Below, piece by piece: positions 1-10,478 of a stretch of 64,000 bases of DNA; the first letter of the stretch is position 1, and each line of letters starts with the position of its first letter. This DNA is from Deminuibacter soli (GTDB lineage: Bacteria; Bacteroidota; Bacteroidia; Chitinophagales; Chitinophagaceae): contig NZ_QTJU01000007.1 of assembly GCF_003412455.1 (NCBI RefSeq), positions 186,001 through 250,000 on the forward strand, given 5' to 3'. The notes under the pieces are model-generated. The model saw only the letters and a list, made by a program, of their open reading frames with translations. It was not told the origin of the DNA and searched no databases. The translations under genes and the position numbers were made by a program.

Positions 1-3000
1 GGTTACTGTTATATCAATGAATCATTTCCTTCTACCTTAGGCGTGCTTGCCGAGTTTGAGTTTAGCGCCTGGAAAAACAACAATCCTGGTGTGCCGCTTG
101 CTGATGGTTTTTCCGTTTTTTTATTTGATGCTAATTATGGCCCCGGCAGTTTTGGCCAGGGTAACGTTGGCGGCTCACTTGGTTACGCATTCAGCAAAAC
201 CAATACAAATGGAGGGGCTTACGAACCCGCGCTTACAGGTGGCTATATTGGCGTTGGGCTGGATGAATTCGGTAGCTGGTCGTCTACTTATCAGGGACAG
301 GTGGGAGGGCTTTCGCCTTCTTACGGTTCAGTGCCAAATGCAATAGCATTGCGTGGGCCTGCGAGCGACAGTACTCGTTACCTGAGCGGCACACAGGCTA
401 ATCTTGCAGGTACACCCTATGCGGGCAAGTCCTTAGCATATCCCACAATAACAGCCACCCGGCCACAAAGTTCATTGTATTATCGAAAAGTACAGGTATT
501 GATGGAAAGAAATGGCGCCACTTATCAGGTATCCGTGCGATTGCAGATGGATGAATCTGGCGCTATGCAAACCGTGTTTGGCCCTGTACTTCTTTCCACT
601 CCGCCACCGCCGAATCTAAAGTTGGGTTTTGCAGCTTCAACTGGCGGCGCTACTGCCTTTCACGAGGTGAGAAATGTGCGTATTACTACGCCAGGTGGTG
701 TACGTACCGAGAAAAGCGCACCTATACTTGTAACCAACAATGGCGCTTTAACTTATCAGGTGCGTGTATACAATGATGCAGGCAGCGCACAGCCAGGCAT
801 TCCATTTACCGATAGTCTTCCTGCGGGATTCAGCTATCAATCTATTTCATTTAATAATGCAGGCTACAGCAACAGCTTTGATGCCGGAGCCACAACGGTC
901 GCCAATGGGGTATTGCAAAACAATACCCTTTCCCTGCAGGCACACAGTTACGGTATTATCACTATACAAGGCACGATGAAACTATTGGATAGCACCACTA
1001 CACAATTACGCAATATAGCAATGGGACATGCACCGCCTGGTTTTACCGATGAAGACAGCACCAATAACACAACGCATACCATCACTTATCGCATACCTGC
1101 CGTAAATGCCGGTGATACCAATGTTTGCTCCCAATCAGCTGCATTACTGCATTTACGAACTATGGCCGGCGCTACATTGCAATGGACAGTAACCACACCT
1201 GCGGGTGTTACCGGCGCATTAGGCGGATCGGGCGTGGCAGATGCAACCGGCAATTACCAGTTAATGCAAACCCTGGTGAATAACAGTAATGCGCCGCAGC
1301 AAGTGATATATACCATTACTCCATCATACACTTATGCGCTGGAAGATGGAACGATGCTTCCTGCCATCGGGGTTCCTGTAACACGCACTGTTACTGTTAG
1401 CCCGATACCAGTTTTAACGGGAAATACTTCGCCTGATGCAGTCTGCAGCGGATCTCCGTTCAATTATACAATTACTTCCAATAATAGCAACGTCATCCTG
1501 AGCTGGAAACGTGCCGCAGTATACGGCATCAGTAATGCGGCTGATAGCGGTACTGCAACGCAAATCAGCGAAATATTAATAGATACTTTGCCGGTTACAG
1601 TCAACGCAGTTTATCAAGTCACTGCAAGCAGCAATGGTTGCAGCGCTACGCAACAGGTGGTGGTTCCCGTAAATCCTGTACCTGTATTTAACAGTAACGA
1701 TACTTTCAGCGTGTGCAGCGGCAGTGCAATGAACTATGCAGCAACCAGCAATGTGGCTGGCGCTACCTTTCAATGGCAGCGGGATGCAGTACCTGGTATT
1801 GCCAATGCGCCTGGCAGCGGCGGTTTGCCTAAGATAGAGGAAGTGTTGATAAACACGACCAATGCGCCAGTGAAAGTGCCTTATCATTTCACGGTTCACT
1901 ACAATAATTGTTCGTCAACGCACGAGGTGATTGCCACAGTTAACCCGATGCCTGTGTTAAGTAGTGCCTTACAGCCGCCGGCTATTTGCAATTCAACGTC
2001 ATTTACTTACATACCAACCTCGGAAACGGCTGGTGCAGGCTTTAGCTGGGTGCGCGACGCTGCACCCGGAATTACCAACCCGGCCGCTGCAGGTACCGGT
2101 GGTGTTACTGAATCCTTGGTAAACACTGGTACAACACCCGCCACTGCAATATATCGATTCACTATTGAAGCAAATGGTTGCAGTACTGCACAAAATGTCA
2201 GTGTGCAGGTTCAACCAGCTGTGAATGTAAATAGTTTAAACAATCAAACGCTTTGTGACGGGCAAACAACAACACAGATTTATTTTACCGGAAATGCAGT
2301 GCAGACAGATTTTAGCTGGACAAACACGCAACCGGCAATTGGCGTTGCAGCAAGTGGCAGCGGTGATATATTGCCCTTCACGGCTGCTAACACTACCGGT
2401 GGGCCAATAGTAGCTTTATTCACCGTAACGCCTTCTGCCAATGGATGTATTGGTTCAGCGCAGCAATTCAGCATTACTGTTAATCCGCTGCCAGTGATCA
2501 GCAGTGTTGTTGCCGTGCCGCCAGGCAGCACCTTACCAATTGGTACGCCGGTAACCATTACTGCCAATATTAACGGTGCCACCACATACCAATGGTACAA
2601 GGGTAATTCAATCATTGCAGGGGCTACAGCAAATACCTATACTATCGCTTCTTTTCAAACTGCCGATATTGGTTTATATACAATACAAGCCTCCAGCAGC
2701 GCGGGTTGCAGCATTATCAGTGATGAACCGGTAAATCTGGGCAATGCCGCAGGGTATACTCTGTGGAAAACAGTAACAAACGATAACGGCAACACGATTG
2801 CAGCGGCTGGTGACGTGCTTACTTATACGATACACCTTAAAAATGAAGGAAGTGCTGTGCTAAGTGGCATGACTATCCTGGATTCGGTGGCGGCGTTTAC
2901 CGGTTATGTTACGGGCAGTATACAGGGCGGCGCGTCGAATAATGTGTTAACCAACGCAGGACGAACTTACCTGGTATACCAACTCGCGGATGTACAGCCG

Positions 3001-6000
3001 GGTGCCACTACTACCGTTCAGTTTAAAGTAAAAGTAGCAGACAACGTAACCGGTGTTTCATATATCAGCAATATGGCTGTTGCAAATGGCGGCGGCCTTA
3101 CCGAACAACCGAGTTGTCCGGAGCATGACCCGGCCTGTACTGGCGATAGTACCCGTATTGCAGTAACCGGCAAAGCCTTATTAAACGTGGTAAAAACAGC
3201 CAATCGCTATACGGTAAACATAGGTGATACAGTGATATTCACCATCCGCGTTTCTAACAATGGAACAAAAGATACTGCTGGTATAACTATCCGCGATATT
3301 GCTGCCGGTTTTACATATATCAACGATAATGGGGGCGGCAGTTATAATATAGTCAGCCATGACTGGCAAATTGCCGCACTTGCTGTTGGTGCTTCGCGCG
3401 AATTGCAGCTTACTATGCAAGCCACTGCAGACGGCGTTTACCGAAATATTGCTGTTGGTGGCACATTGGATCCTGTGAATCCGGAAAACCCGCAGGATAC
3501 CCTGGCGTTTCCTGCGATTCAAATTACCAAGCAGGCGGATAAACAATTCGTAAATCCTGGTGATACAGTGGTGTTTACGATTGCCATTAGCAATACCGGG
3601 TCGGTTGATACCAGTGGCGTACAGATAAAAGAATTGCCTGATGGGTTTACTTACATCAGTGATGATGGAGCAGGCACTTATAATAATATCAGCGGGATAT
3701 GGCAGGTAGCTACCTTGCAGGCTGGTGCGAGAAGGATGTTACATATTACGATGCTTGTAAATGCAACAGGTGCATATCGCAATATTGCCGTGGGCGGTTC
3801 CCTAAATCCTGATGACAAAGATAATCCCCGCGACACGGTAGCGCTGGTAGCTTTACAACTCACTAAAACTGCAGGCCGTAATGATGTTCAAACAGGCGAT
3901 ACCGTGTTATTTACCCTTTCCATGCGCAACAATGGTACAAAAGATACAACCAATGTATTGGTACACGACATTGCCGACGGCTTGACTTACGTACAGCATA
4001 CCGGCGATGGTTCATACAATCCTGCTACAGGAATCTGGACCATCAGCAACCTGCCGGCTGGCGCAACACAAACAATTCAGCTTGCAATGAAGGTTGGCAT
4101 TGAGGGGCCCTACAGTAATATCGCTGTTGGTGGTACATTAGACCCAAGTGATCCGGGCAATCCTGTAGATACGGTGCGGTTGGTTTCTCTGCAAATTTCA
4201 AAAACAGCCAGCCGTAATGAAGTGCATGCAGGTGACAGTGTGGTGTTTGCTATTAGTATCAGCAACCATGGCGCAAAGGATACCAGCAATGTTCAGGTAA
4301 AAGAATTGCCAGATGGCTTTACCTATATAAGTGACGACGGAGCCGGCGCTTATAATGCTGAAACAGGTATCTGGACAACCAATGTTCCGGCAGGTGCAAC
4401 GGCAGTGCTGCATATTACCATGAAAGCAGCTGAAAGCGGCCTATACCGCAATGTAGCCGTCGGGGGAAATTTTGATACGACTGATGCACACAACCCGAAA
4501 GACAGTATTGAATTAGTGTCGTTACAGTTAATAAAGACAGCAAATCGTAACAGCGTGTCGGTTGGTGATACCGTAACGTTTGCCATAACGCTGGTAAACC
4601 ATGGTGTAAAAGACACAATAGGTGTTCAAATTAAAGATATTCCTGATGGCTTTAGCTATATTGACGATGACGGCGGCGGGACTTTTAACCCTGCAACCGG
4701 CATATGGACAACGCATGTGGCCGGGCTAAGCAGTGCCGTGCTGCATCTGCAAATGCTTGCGAATTCGACAGGCACCTATCGCAATATCGTTGTAGGGGGC
4801 AATCTTAATCCAAATGATTTGCAGAATCCGTGCGATACAGTTAGTCTTGCGTCCCTGCATATAACCAAAACTGCCAATGTAAACAATGTGCAACCTGGCG
4901 ACACTGTTATTTTCACTATACAAGCCACTAATAACGGAGCGAAAGATACCAGCGGCGTGCAGATAAAAGAAATCCCGGATGGGTTTAGTTATGTTGGCGA
5001 TGACGGGGCCGGTGCTTATAACGCATCCACGTCAATCTGGACAGTGAACATTCCGGCGGGCGCATCGCGTTCCTTACACGTGTCATTCCTGGCTACTTCA
5101 AATGGAACCTACAGCAATATTGCGGTGGCTGGAACACTTGATCCCGGCAACAAAAATAATCCGCAGGATACTGCTTTGCTCGTAGCATTGCAACTAACCA
5201 AAACAGCTGACCGTACAGCAGCTTCAGCCGGCGACACCGTATTGTTTACCATCATGCTCAGTAACCATGGCTTGAAAGATACGATGGGTGTACAGGTAAA
5301 AGACATTCCGACAGGGTTCACATACATTTCTGATGATGGAGGCGGCACTTATAATCCGGTTTCCAATATTTGGACAATTGATGCAGGTGCACAGCAAACC
5401 TACCTGCTTCACTTGAAAATGATGGCTTTGCCCAATGCGGTATATAACAATATCGTTGTCGGTGGCAGTCTCGATCCACATGATCCGCACAATCCGCAGG
5501 ACACAGTGTTGCTTAGTCCGCAAGTCCGCAGTTTGCAGGCGTGGAAGCAGGTGGCTGATGCTTCAGGTAATGGTGTGGCTGAACTAAATGAGTTGTTGAA
5601 TTATACCATCTTCGTTAAGAATACTGGCACAGCTATTTTGGATACTATCTACATTAGCGATGTTCTTCCTTCGCAGGTAACATATATAACCGGCAGCGGC
5701 ACCAATGGCAACTATGCTTACGATAGTAGCTCGCGCGTTTTACGGATTGACCAAAGTCATGCAGCGCTGTCACCAGGCAATATTACCAGTTTTGGTTTTA
5801 CTGTACGTGTGGTGGATAGCCTGCCAACTGTTACCACCATCAGCAACCTGGCGTATGTTATGCCTGGCAGTGATGACAACGGTATTGCGACCTGTGCTTC
5901 TGATGCAGGTTGTAGCGTAATGGGCGATTCAACACGTATTCCCATATTCATTAAAACGCCCAATGATCTGGCAGTAGTAAAAAAATCAGAGGAAAAAAGA

Positions 6001-6585
6001 ACCGGTGTCTCTGATGTATTCAATTACACGATCACTGTAACCAATAAACTAAATTCACCTGCCCGGGATGTGATGGTTACTGATAGTTTGCCTGCGTCTG
6101 TTACTTATCAGTTTGCCAGTGCTGCCACCGGCGAAGCCAGTTACAGTCAATCCAACCGGGTGTTACATTGGTCAATACCTGAAATAGCTGCAGGAGCAAG
6201 CGTTTCATTGGTTTTGACCGTTAAGGCTAACGCTGCCGGAGATGTAGTGAATACAGCCTGGGTAAGTAGTCAAGGAAACGACTTAGATACCACAGACAAT
6301 CATTCATCGGATAAACATAATGTAATAGACCTGTTTATTCCCAATATTATTACACCCAACAGCGATGGTAAAAACGATCAATTCAAAATAACAGGCATTG
6401 GAGCCTATCCCAATTCTGTATTGGTTGTGTACAATCGGTGGGGTAACCAGGTGTTTTATTCTTCCGATTATCACAACGAATGGGATGGCGCAGGTTTGAA
6501 TGAAGGTACATATTACTATGTCTTAAAATTACGAACACCTGCAGGTACAAAGGACTATAAAGGCTGGGTAACACTGATGCGATGA
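1..6585 (+). CDS. Giant T9SS-secreted adhesin: L-type lectin, PKD-like and DUF11 modules, type B sorting domain (5' partial)
   Basis: A very large cell-surface or secreted protein, probably an adhesin linked to gliding or biofilm. The frame is open from base 1, so the N-terminus lies outside the window; the GTG at 43 is internal. By nucleotide position: a bacterial L-type lectin domain (1-690, with the motif ADGFSVFLFD), a first DUF11-like module (about 720-1100), PKD-like/Ig modules with paired cysteines (about 1100-2740), a DUF11 module (2750-3170), seven near-identical DUF11 repeats (3178-5517), two diverged DUF11 modules (5520-6300), and a C-terminal domain (6330-6585) opening FIPNIITPNSDGKND and carrying YNRWGNQVF. 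That last domain is the gliding-associated (CHU_C) type B signal for T9SS export. The PorP/SprF and OmpA genes that follow are the usual partners of such proteins. Domain identity is strong; the ligand is unknown. Confidence 0.93.
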   Translation, partial: GYCYINESFPSTLGVLAEFEFSAWKNNNPGVPLADGFSVFLFDANYGPGSFGQGNVGGSLGYAFSKTNTNGGAYEPALTGGYIGVGLDEFGSWSSTYQGQVGGLSPSYGSVPNAIALRGPASDSTRYLSGTQANLAGTPYAGKSLAYPTITATRPQSSLYYRKVQVLMERNGATYQVSVRLQMDESGAMQTVFGPVLLSTPPPPNLKLGFAASTGGATAFHEVRNVRITTPGGVRTEKSAPILVTNNGALTYQVRVYNDAGSAQPGIPFTDSLPAGFSYQSISFNNAGYSNSFDAGATTVANGVLQNNTLSLQAHSYGIITIQGTMKLLDSTTTQLRNIAMGHAPPGFTDEDSTNNTTHTITYRIPAVNAGDTNVCSQSAALLHLRTMAGATLQWTVTTPAGVTGALGGSGVADATGNYQLMQTLVNNSNAPQQVIYTITPSYTYALEDGTMLPAIGVPVTRTVTVSPIPVLTGNTSPDAVCSGSPFNYTITSNNSNVILSWKRAAVYGISNAADSGTATQISEILIDTLPVTVNAVYQVTASSNGCSATQQVVVPVNPVPVFNSNDTFSVCSGSAMNYAATSNVAGATFQWQRDAVPGIANAPGSGGLPKIEEVLINTTNAPVKVPYHFTVHYNNCSSTHEVIATVNPMPVLSSALQPPAICNSTSFTYIPTSETAGAGFSWVRDAAPGITNPAAAGTGGVTESLVNTGTTPATAIYRFTIEANGCSTAQNVSVQVQPAVNVNSLNNQTLCDGQTTTQIYFTGNAVQTDFSWTNTQPAIGVAASGSGDILPFTAANTTGGPIVALFTVTPSANGCIGSAQQFSITVNPLPVISSVVAVPPGSTLPIGTPVTITANINGATTYQWYKGNSIIAGATANTYTIASFQTADIGLYTIQASSSAGCSIISDEPVNLGNAAGYTLWKTVTNDNGNTIAAAGDVLTYTIHLKNEGSAVLSGMTILDSVAAFTGYVTGSIQGGASNNVLTNAGRTYLVYQLADVQPGATTTVQFKVKVADNVTGVSYISNMAVANGGGLTEQPSCPEHDPACTGDSTRIAVTGKALLNVVKTANRYTVNIGDTVIFTIRVSNNGTKDTAGITIRDIAAGFTYINDNGGGSYNIVSHDWQIAALAVGASRELQLTMQATADGVYRNIAVGGTLDPVNPENPQDTLAFPAIQITKQADKQFVNPGDTVVFTIAISNTGSVDTSGVQIKELPDGFTYISDDGAGTYNNISGIWQVATLQAGARRMLHITMLVNATGAYRNIAVGGSLNPDDKDNPRDTVALVALQLTKTAGRNDVQTGDTVLFTLSMRNNGTKDTTNVLVHDIADGLTYVQHTGDGSYNPATGIWTISNLPAGATQTIQLAMKVGIEGPYSNIAVGGTLDPSDPGNPVDTVRLVSLQISKTASRNEVHAGDSVVFAISISNHGAKDTSNVQVKELPDGFTYISDDGAGAYNAETGIWTTNVPAGATAVLHITMKAAESGLYRNVAVGGNFDTTDAHNPKDSIELVSLQLIKTANRNSVSVGDTVTFAITLVNHGVKDTIGVQIKDIPDGFSYIDDDGGGTFNPATGIWTTHVAGLSSAVLHLQMLANSTGTYRNIVVGGNLNPNDLQNPCDTVSLASLHITKTANVNNVQPGDTVIFTIQATNNGAKDTSGVQIKEIPDGFSYVGDDGAGAYNASTSIWTVNIPAGASRSLHVSFLATSNGTYSNIAVAGTLDPGNKNNPQDTALLVALQLTKTADRTAASAGDTVLFTIMLSNHGLKDTMGVQVKDIPTGFTYISDDGGGTYNPVSNIWTIDAGAQQTYLLHLKMMALPNAVYNNIVVGGSLDPHDPHNPQDTVLLSPQVRSLQAWKQVADASGNGVAELNELLNYTIFVKNTGTAILDTIYISDVLPSQVTYITGSGTNGNYAYDSSSRVLRIDQSHAALSPGNITSFGFTVRVVDSLPTVTTISNLAYVMPGSDDNGIATCASDAGCSVMGDSTRIPIFIKTPNDLAVVKKSEEKRTGVSDVFNYTITVTNKLNSPARDVMVTDSLPASVTYQFASAATGEASYSQSNRVLHWSIPEIAAGASVSLVLTVKANAAGDVVNTAWVSSQGNDLDTTDNHSSDKHNVIDLFIPNIITPNSDGKNDQFKITGIGAYPNSVLVVYNRWGNQVFYSSDYHNEWDGAGLNEGTYYYVLKLRTPAGTKDYKGWVTLMR
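3178..5517 (+). repeat. Seven tandem DUF11 repeats, period about 330-333 bp
   Basis: Seven in-frame copies of a roughly 110-residue module. Each opens with a variant of LQLTKTANRN, then GDTVxFTI, a KDT turn, DGFTYISDDGxG and YNPATGIW, and closes with YRNIAVGG plus a DP..NPxDTV linker. Copies start near 3178, 3508, 3844, 4177, 4507, 4840 and 5170. DUF11 domains are Ig-like stalk units. Close similarity within the array suggests expansion by recombination, so copy number may vary between strains and short-read assemblies may collapse it. Confidence 0.88.
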
Positions 6586-6609
6586 AAAAGTGTGATTAAA
6601 ACAGCAGTT

Positions 6610-7605
6610 ATGCAAACAAAAATCTTAATACTGGTTTTGGTATTGCTTTGCAATCGTTTCACGGCTCTTGCACAGCAAGACATTCAATTCAGTCAGTATA
6701 TTTTCAACATGGTAAATATTAACCCTGCCTATGCAGGATATAAAGGTGGAACTAATATCAATGCTATTTACCGAAAGCAATGGACCGGATTTCCGGGCTC
6801 GCCGCAAACTGCTGCAGTCTCTGCCGATTGGCTAACCGCCCACCGCGATGAGCGTATCGCGCTAAGTGTACGTGTGCTATCGGATAAACTTGGTGCACAG
6901 GAAACACTTTCGGCCTGGGGTGGTTTTACCTATCGCATACCTATGAGCGAAGACGGCAGCAAACGGCTTTGCCTGGGTTTGGGCATGGGGGTTACACAAT
7001 ACTCTATTGATGGTAATGTTTTTCAATATACTGATAACAATGACAATACCATACCTGTTGGCAAAGCTTCACGCACACAGCCCGATGCCAATGCCGGAAT
7101 TTACTATTATACACCCAACTACTATTTTTCAGTTTCTGTGAGCGATATTTTACAGGTAAATAGCATAAAAACTTATAACTGGAATGGTGCTGTATTTCGC
7201 AGCATGCTGCGTTCGCCACATTTGTATGTTGGTACAGGAACAGTAATACCAGTATCGGATAACTTTAAAATAAAGCCCTCTTTTATGTGGAAAGAAGACT
7301 TTAAGGGGCCTAGTAATGTAGACTTAACTGCTTTTGTGCTGCTGCACGATGTGCTGTGGTTGGGTGCATCTTACAGGACAGCTGTGCGCATATGGAATAA
7401 AAGCCATTTGCAGGATAACCTGGAGCAGAAAGATGCAGTAAGTGCTATGGCAGAAGTATTTGCGACGCCATGGTTGCGGATTGGTTATAGTTATGATTTT
7501 ACCACGAGTGGATTGAATTCGTATCAGACAGGTTCACATGAAATATCGGTAAGCTTGTTATTTCCTGCAAATGGTAAAAGAGAATTGTCACCCAGGTATT
7601 TTTAA
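6610..7605 (+). CDS. PorP/SprF family type IX secretion outer-membrane protein
   Basis: An outer-membrane beta-barrel protein of the PorP/SprF family, about 331 residues, which helps secrete or anchor T9SS type B substrates. The ATG at 6610 is chosen over a GTG at 6592 because it gives a clean signal peptide ending LAQQ. The mature N-terminus has the family signature DIQFSQY followed by NPAYAGY. The C-terminal third ends in alternating aromatic strands typical of barrels. It starts about 24 bp after the giant adhesin stops and is followed within 10 bp by the OmpA/PD40 gene, so the three are probably co-transcribed as an adhesin with its dedicated secretion partner. Confidence 0.93.
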   Translation: MQTKILILVLVLLCNRFTALAQQDIQFSQYIFNMVNINPAYAGYKGGTNINAIYRKQWTGFPGSPQTAAVSADWLTAHRDERIALSVRVLSDKLGAQETLSAWGGFTYRIPMSEDGSKRLCLGLGMGVTQYSIDGNVFQYTDNNDNTIPVGKASRTQPDANAGIYYYTPNYYFSVSVSDILQVNSIKTYNWNGAVFRSMLRSPHLYVGTGTVIPVSDNFKIKPSFMWKEDFKGPSNVDLTAFVLLHDVLWLGASYRTAVRIWNKSHLQDNLEQKDAVSAMAEVFATPWLRIGYSYDFTTSGLNSYQTGSHEISVSLLFPANGKRELSPRYF

Positions 7606-7615
7606 AACACATGTT

Positions 7616-9637
7616 ATGAAAAAGCGTTTGTGTTTACTGTTATTGCCGTTACTGGTTTTCTTACAGGTAGAAGGGCAGGAGCAGTTGTCTTACCAGCAAC
7701 TTGCAGACAGGTATTTCATTACTTTTCAATACCAGCGGGCTATGCTTATATACGAACGCCTCTGTCGTGGCAGCAAAGTAAAAGCAGCGAATTTATACAA
7801 GCTCGGTTATAGTTATGAAATTACCGGTGCCTATGATAAAGCACTGGGGGCGTATGCGCGTTGCATGCAACAAGATAGCACCGCAGATACACTGCAAATG
7901 CGTACAGGCAACCTATTAAAACAATTGCAAAAGTACACACAGGCGAAAACAGCGTACACAACTTATGCCGCTAAATATGGCACTTCACCACTGCTGCAAA
8001 ATCGTTTGGCTGGCTGCGATTCCGCCCAGGCCTGGTTGCATTCACATGCAATCGTAACACTGCAACCCGCCAGCAGCTTGAATACAAGTTATGCAGACTG
8101 GGGAGCTGTTGTGCATGATTCTGTTATTGTTTTTACCACAGAATTTATACGTGGAGAAGCCTTGGATAATAAAACACAAGTGTTGCGTTGGCCTTATCCA
8201 CGAACAGGCTTGCCGTACTCCAAAATATTTGCCGCACGCTCAGATGGAAAAAATATAGGCCTGCCCGGTACCCGCGAAACTATAGTGTCAGATATTGGTA
8301 CCCAGGTGAACAATAGTCCTTTTCATGAAGGTGCAGCCGTATTCTCGTCACGTGGCGATACCGTATATTTTACTATTACCCATGCAACGCGCCGGAATGC
8401 ATTAACCGAATCCCCGCCACGTCATTATGTTTACCATCGCGTTAAAGAACAACAGCTGGAATTGCAATACTCGGTAAAAAGTCCTGAAGGCCATTGGCAG
8501 AAGGCTGTTTCCTGCCCATTCAATAATGTTAAAGCTTATTCTGTAGGACAACCGGCCCTAAGTAAAGATGGAAGTATCTTATATTTTGTATCGGACATGC
8601 CTGGTGGTTATGGGCAAACTGATATATGGTATGCTGAAAAAGACAGTGCCGGGAACTGGGGACAACCTAAAAATTGCGGCAGCGCCATTAACACTTCAGG
8701 TAACGAAATGTTCCCTGTTGTGAATGACAGCAACCGGTTGCATTTCTCAAGCGATGGATGGCCGGGTATGGGCGGATTGGATTTGTTCGCAGTCACCGGT
8801 GCAAAACAGCAGTGGCAGCAACCGAAGAATTTGCTGCCTCCATTTAATTCGTCATTTGATGATTTTTACTTTTTTCGTTTCGATACCCTGAAAGGATTTT
8901 TATCCTCCAATAGGCAAAATGGCGTTGGCAGCGACGATATTTATGTATTCCAGTTGCCAGTTGAGGTTGCGCCTCCGAAAGTATTGAACTTGCTTACTAC
9001 GGTATATCGCGCTAAAGACAGCAGTGTAGTACAAGATGCGATTGTGGCACTCACTAATCTACAGCGTCGCGCTATGTGGCGTCAACGAACAGATACAAGA
9101 GGACAAACCATGTTCATATTAGAGCGGGCTATTGATTATGAACTGGTAGGTAGTTTTGCGACACTCCAGCCAGATAGTGCGCAGTTTAGTACCAACATCA
9201 TTATGAGTGGCGATACTGTTTACCAATCGCTTTATTTAAGGGAACACATTGTACCTGAGAAAACTTATAAGGTGGGTGATCACTTTGTTCTTGAGGGACT
9301 ATACTATGATTTCGATAAATACAACATTCGCCCGGATGCTGCCATAGTTCTTAACAAACTTCAACAATTGTTGTTGAAATATCCTACAATGAAGATTGAA
9401 TTGTCTTCGCATACAGACAGCCGCGGCAGCAAGGCATACAACGAACGACTGTCAGCCCAACGTGCAGCATCTGCCAGGGCTTACCTGATAAAAGCAGGCA
9501 TTTCCGCCGAACGTATTATTTCAAAAGGATATGGTGAAAGTCGCCTGGTGAATGGTTGTTCTGATGGAGTGCCATGTACAGAAGCACAACATCAGGCAAA
9601 CAGACGAACAGAGGTTACGGTGTTGAGCAATCAATAA
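7616..9637 (+). CDS. OmpA family protein with TPR and PD40 (WD40-like) repeats
   Basis: A peptidoglycan-linked outer-membrane protein of about 673 residues. The ATG at 7616 gives a proper signal peptide (MKKRLCLLLLPLLVF); an upstream in-frame ATG at 7571 would overlap the previous gene. Order: signal peptide, TPR-like helices (about 25-130), PD40 propeller repeats such as LSKDGSILYFVSDMPGG and NRLHFSSDGWPGMGG (about 160-430), a carboxypeptidase-regulatory-like segment, and a C-terminal OmpA domain (about 555-673) with YYDFDKYNIRP, SSHTDSRGS and NRRTEV. Such proteins accompany PorP/SprF and T9SS type B adhesins, probably as a cell-wall anchor. The family assignment is secure; the precise role is inferred from context. 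Confidence 0.92.
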   Translation: MKKRLCLLLLPLLVFLQVEGQEQLSYQQLADRYFITFQYQRAMLIYERLCRGSKVKAANLYKLGYSYEITGAYDKALGAYARCMQQDSTADTLQMRTGNLLKQLQKYTQAKTAYTTYAAKYGTSPLLQNRLAGCDSAQAWLHSHAIVTLQPASSLNTSYADWGAVVHDSVIVFTTEFIRGEALDNKTQVLRWPYPRTGLPYSKIFAARSDGKNIGLPGTRETIVSDIGTQVNNSPFHEGAAVFSSRGDTVYFTITHATRRNALTESPPRHYVYHRVKEQQLELQYSVKSPEGHWQKAVSCPFNNVKAYSVGQPALSKDGSILYFVSDMPGGYGQTDIWYAEKDSAGNWGQPKNCGSAINTSGNEMFPVVNDSNRLHFSSDGWPGMGGLDLFAVTGAKQQWQQPKNLLPPFNSSFDDFYFFRFDTLKGFLSSNRQNGVGSDDIYVFQLPVEVAPPKVLNLLTTVYRAKDSSVVQDAIVALTNLQRRAMWRQRTDTRGQTMFILERAIDYELVGSFATLQPDSAQFSTNIIMSGDTVYQSLYLREHIVPEKTYKVGDHFVLEGLYYDFDKYNIRPDAAIVLNKLQQLLLKYPTMKIELSSHTDSRGSKAYNERLSAQRAASARAYLIKAGISAERIISKGYGESRLVNGCSDGVPCTEAQHQANRRTEVTVLSNQ

Positions 9638-9789
9638 ACTGTTTGATTAGGAAAAGAGCCAGCGTTGGTTTCGTACACCCTGGTTATGCAAACGCAGAAT
9701 TGCGGGATTGATTTATTGCTTGGGAAGTTACTAAGGATATTATCTAAAATTTTACAACTTGTAACGGTTACTCGCTGATTTAAGCAGAC

Positions 9790-9830
9790 AATAAACGCTC
9801 CGTTGTAATACCGGAGCGTTTATTGTTTTA
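9790..9830. terminator. Bidirectional intrinsic terminator
   Basis: The inverted repeat AATAAACGCTCCG / CGGAGCGTTTATT has an 8-base loop and T-rich flanks on both strands. It sits between the convergent OmpA/PD40 gene and the DUF2383 gene and can end both transcripts. Confidence 0.8.
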
Positions 9831-9856
9831 GCGATAATTCTAAACTACTATTCAAT

Positions 9857-10315
9857 CTAAGACCTGGCAATGTTACGCAGAGCCTTGATCTTGTCATGCG
9901 CATTGTGAATACCTTCTGACTGTTTTCTTACTACTGATTCGGCCTCCGCAGTAAGGTCACCATCGCTCAGGGCCTCCGTATAGGCTTTTTTAATAGCGTC
10001 CTCGCCACGTTCGGCCTCATTTAAAATGCTTTCACGATCGTTACCGCCAAAAAGGGATTTCACATCTATCCATGCCCGGTGTAAGGTACCTCCAACACTG
10101 GTTCCTTTGTCGAAATCCTCGCCGTAACTTGCTACCAATGCTGTTAACTCCTGGCCATAGGTGCGGCTTTGATTTGCATACTCCTCAAAGAGTGCTTTTA
10201 AATCAACATTCTCCTCTTTGATGTCTGAAAGTGCTTTTTCGAATCCTGCCACGCGATCATTATTTAGTTGAATCAGATCGTTCAGAATATCTGCAGCTTT
10301 TTGCCTGTTACTCAT
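9857..10315 (-). CDS. PA2169-family four-helix-bundle protein (DUF2383)
   Basis: A 152-residue all-helical soluble protein. It starts with DILNDLIQLNNDRVAGFEKA, characteristic of the DUF2383/PA2169 ferritin-like family; later segments (YGQELTALV, SVGGTLHRAWID, ESILNEAERGEDAIKKAY) also fit it. Members are usually stress-associated and lack a proven activity. No signal peptide is seen. The gene stands alone, convergent with the OmpA/PD40 gene across a shared terminator. It lies 1.2 kb from the stressosome operon, so membership of a general-stress regulon is plausible but only inferred. Confidence 0.85.
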   Translation of the reverse strand: MSNRQKAADILNDLIQLNNDRVAGFEKALSDIKEENVDLKALFEEYANQSRTYGQELTALVASYGEDFDKGTSVGGTLHRAWIDVKSLFGGNDRESILNEAERGEDAIKKAYTEALSDGDLTAEAESVVRKQSEGIHNAHDKIKALRNIARS

Positions 10316-10440
10316 ATTTTTTGTTTATTACATAACACGCAAATAGGATGCCGTTGCCGTAAAGGCTATCATTACCGCAAAAGGGCAGTTAGTTGGTTAT
10401 TTTATTACCAGGTTTGTAGATTCGTTTTCTAATGCAAACA

Positions 10441-10478
10441 GCAGCCACCTTTTTTCTGAAAGGTGGCTTTTTGTTGTT
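10441..10478 (+). terminator. Intrinsic terminator with no gene directly upstream
   Basis: The stem AGCCACCTTT / AAAGGTGGCT is followed by TTTTTG on the plus strand. No plus-strand gene lies directly upstream, because the DUF2383 gene is on the other strand. It therefore ends either a short untranslated RNA or a leader (attenuator) of the small gene at 10511. Confidence 0.65.

Noticed and set aside
3178-5517. Regular repeats as a possible CRISPR array
   Set aside because: Period of 330 bp, in frame, coding for DUF11 modules; no short repeat/spacer structure and no cas genes.
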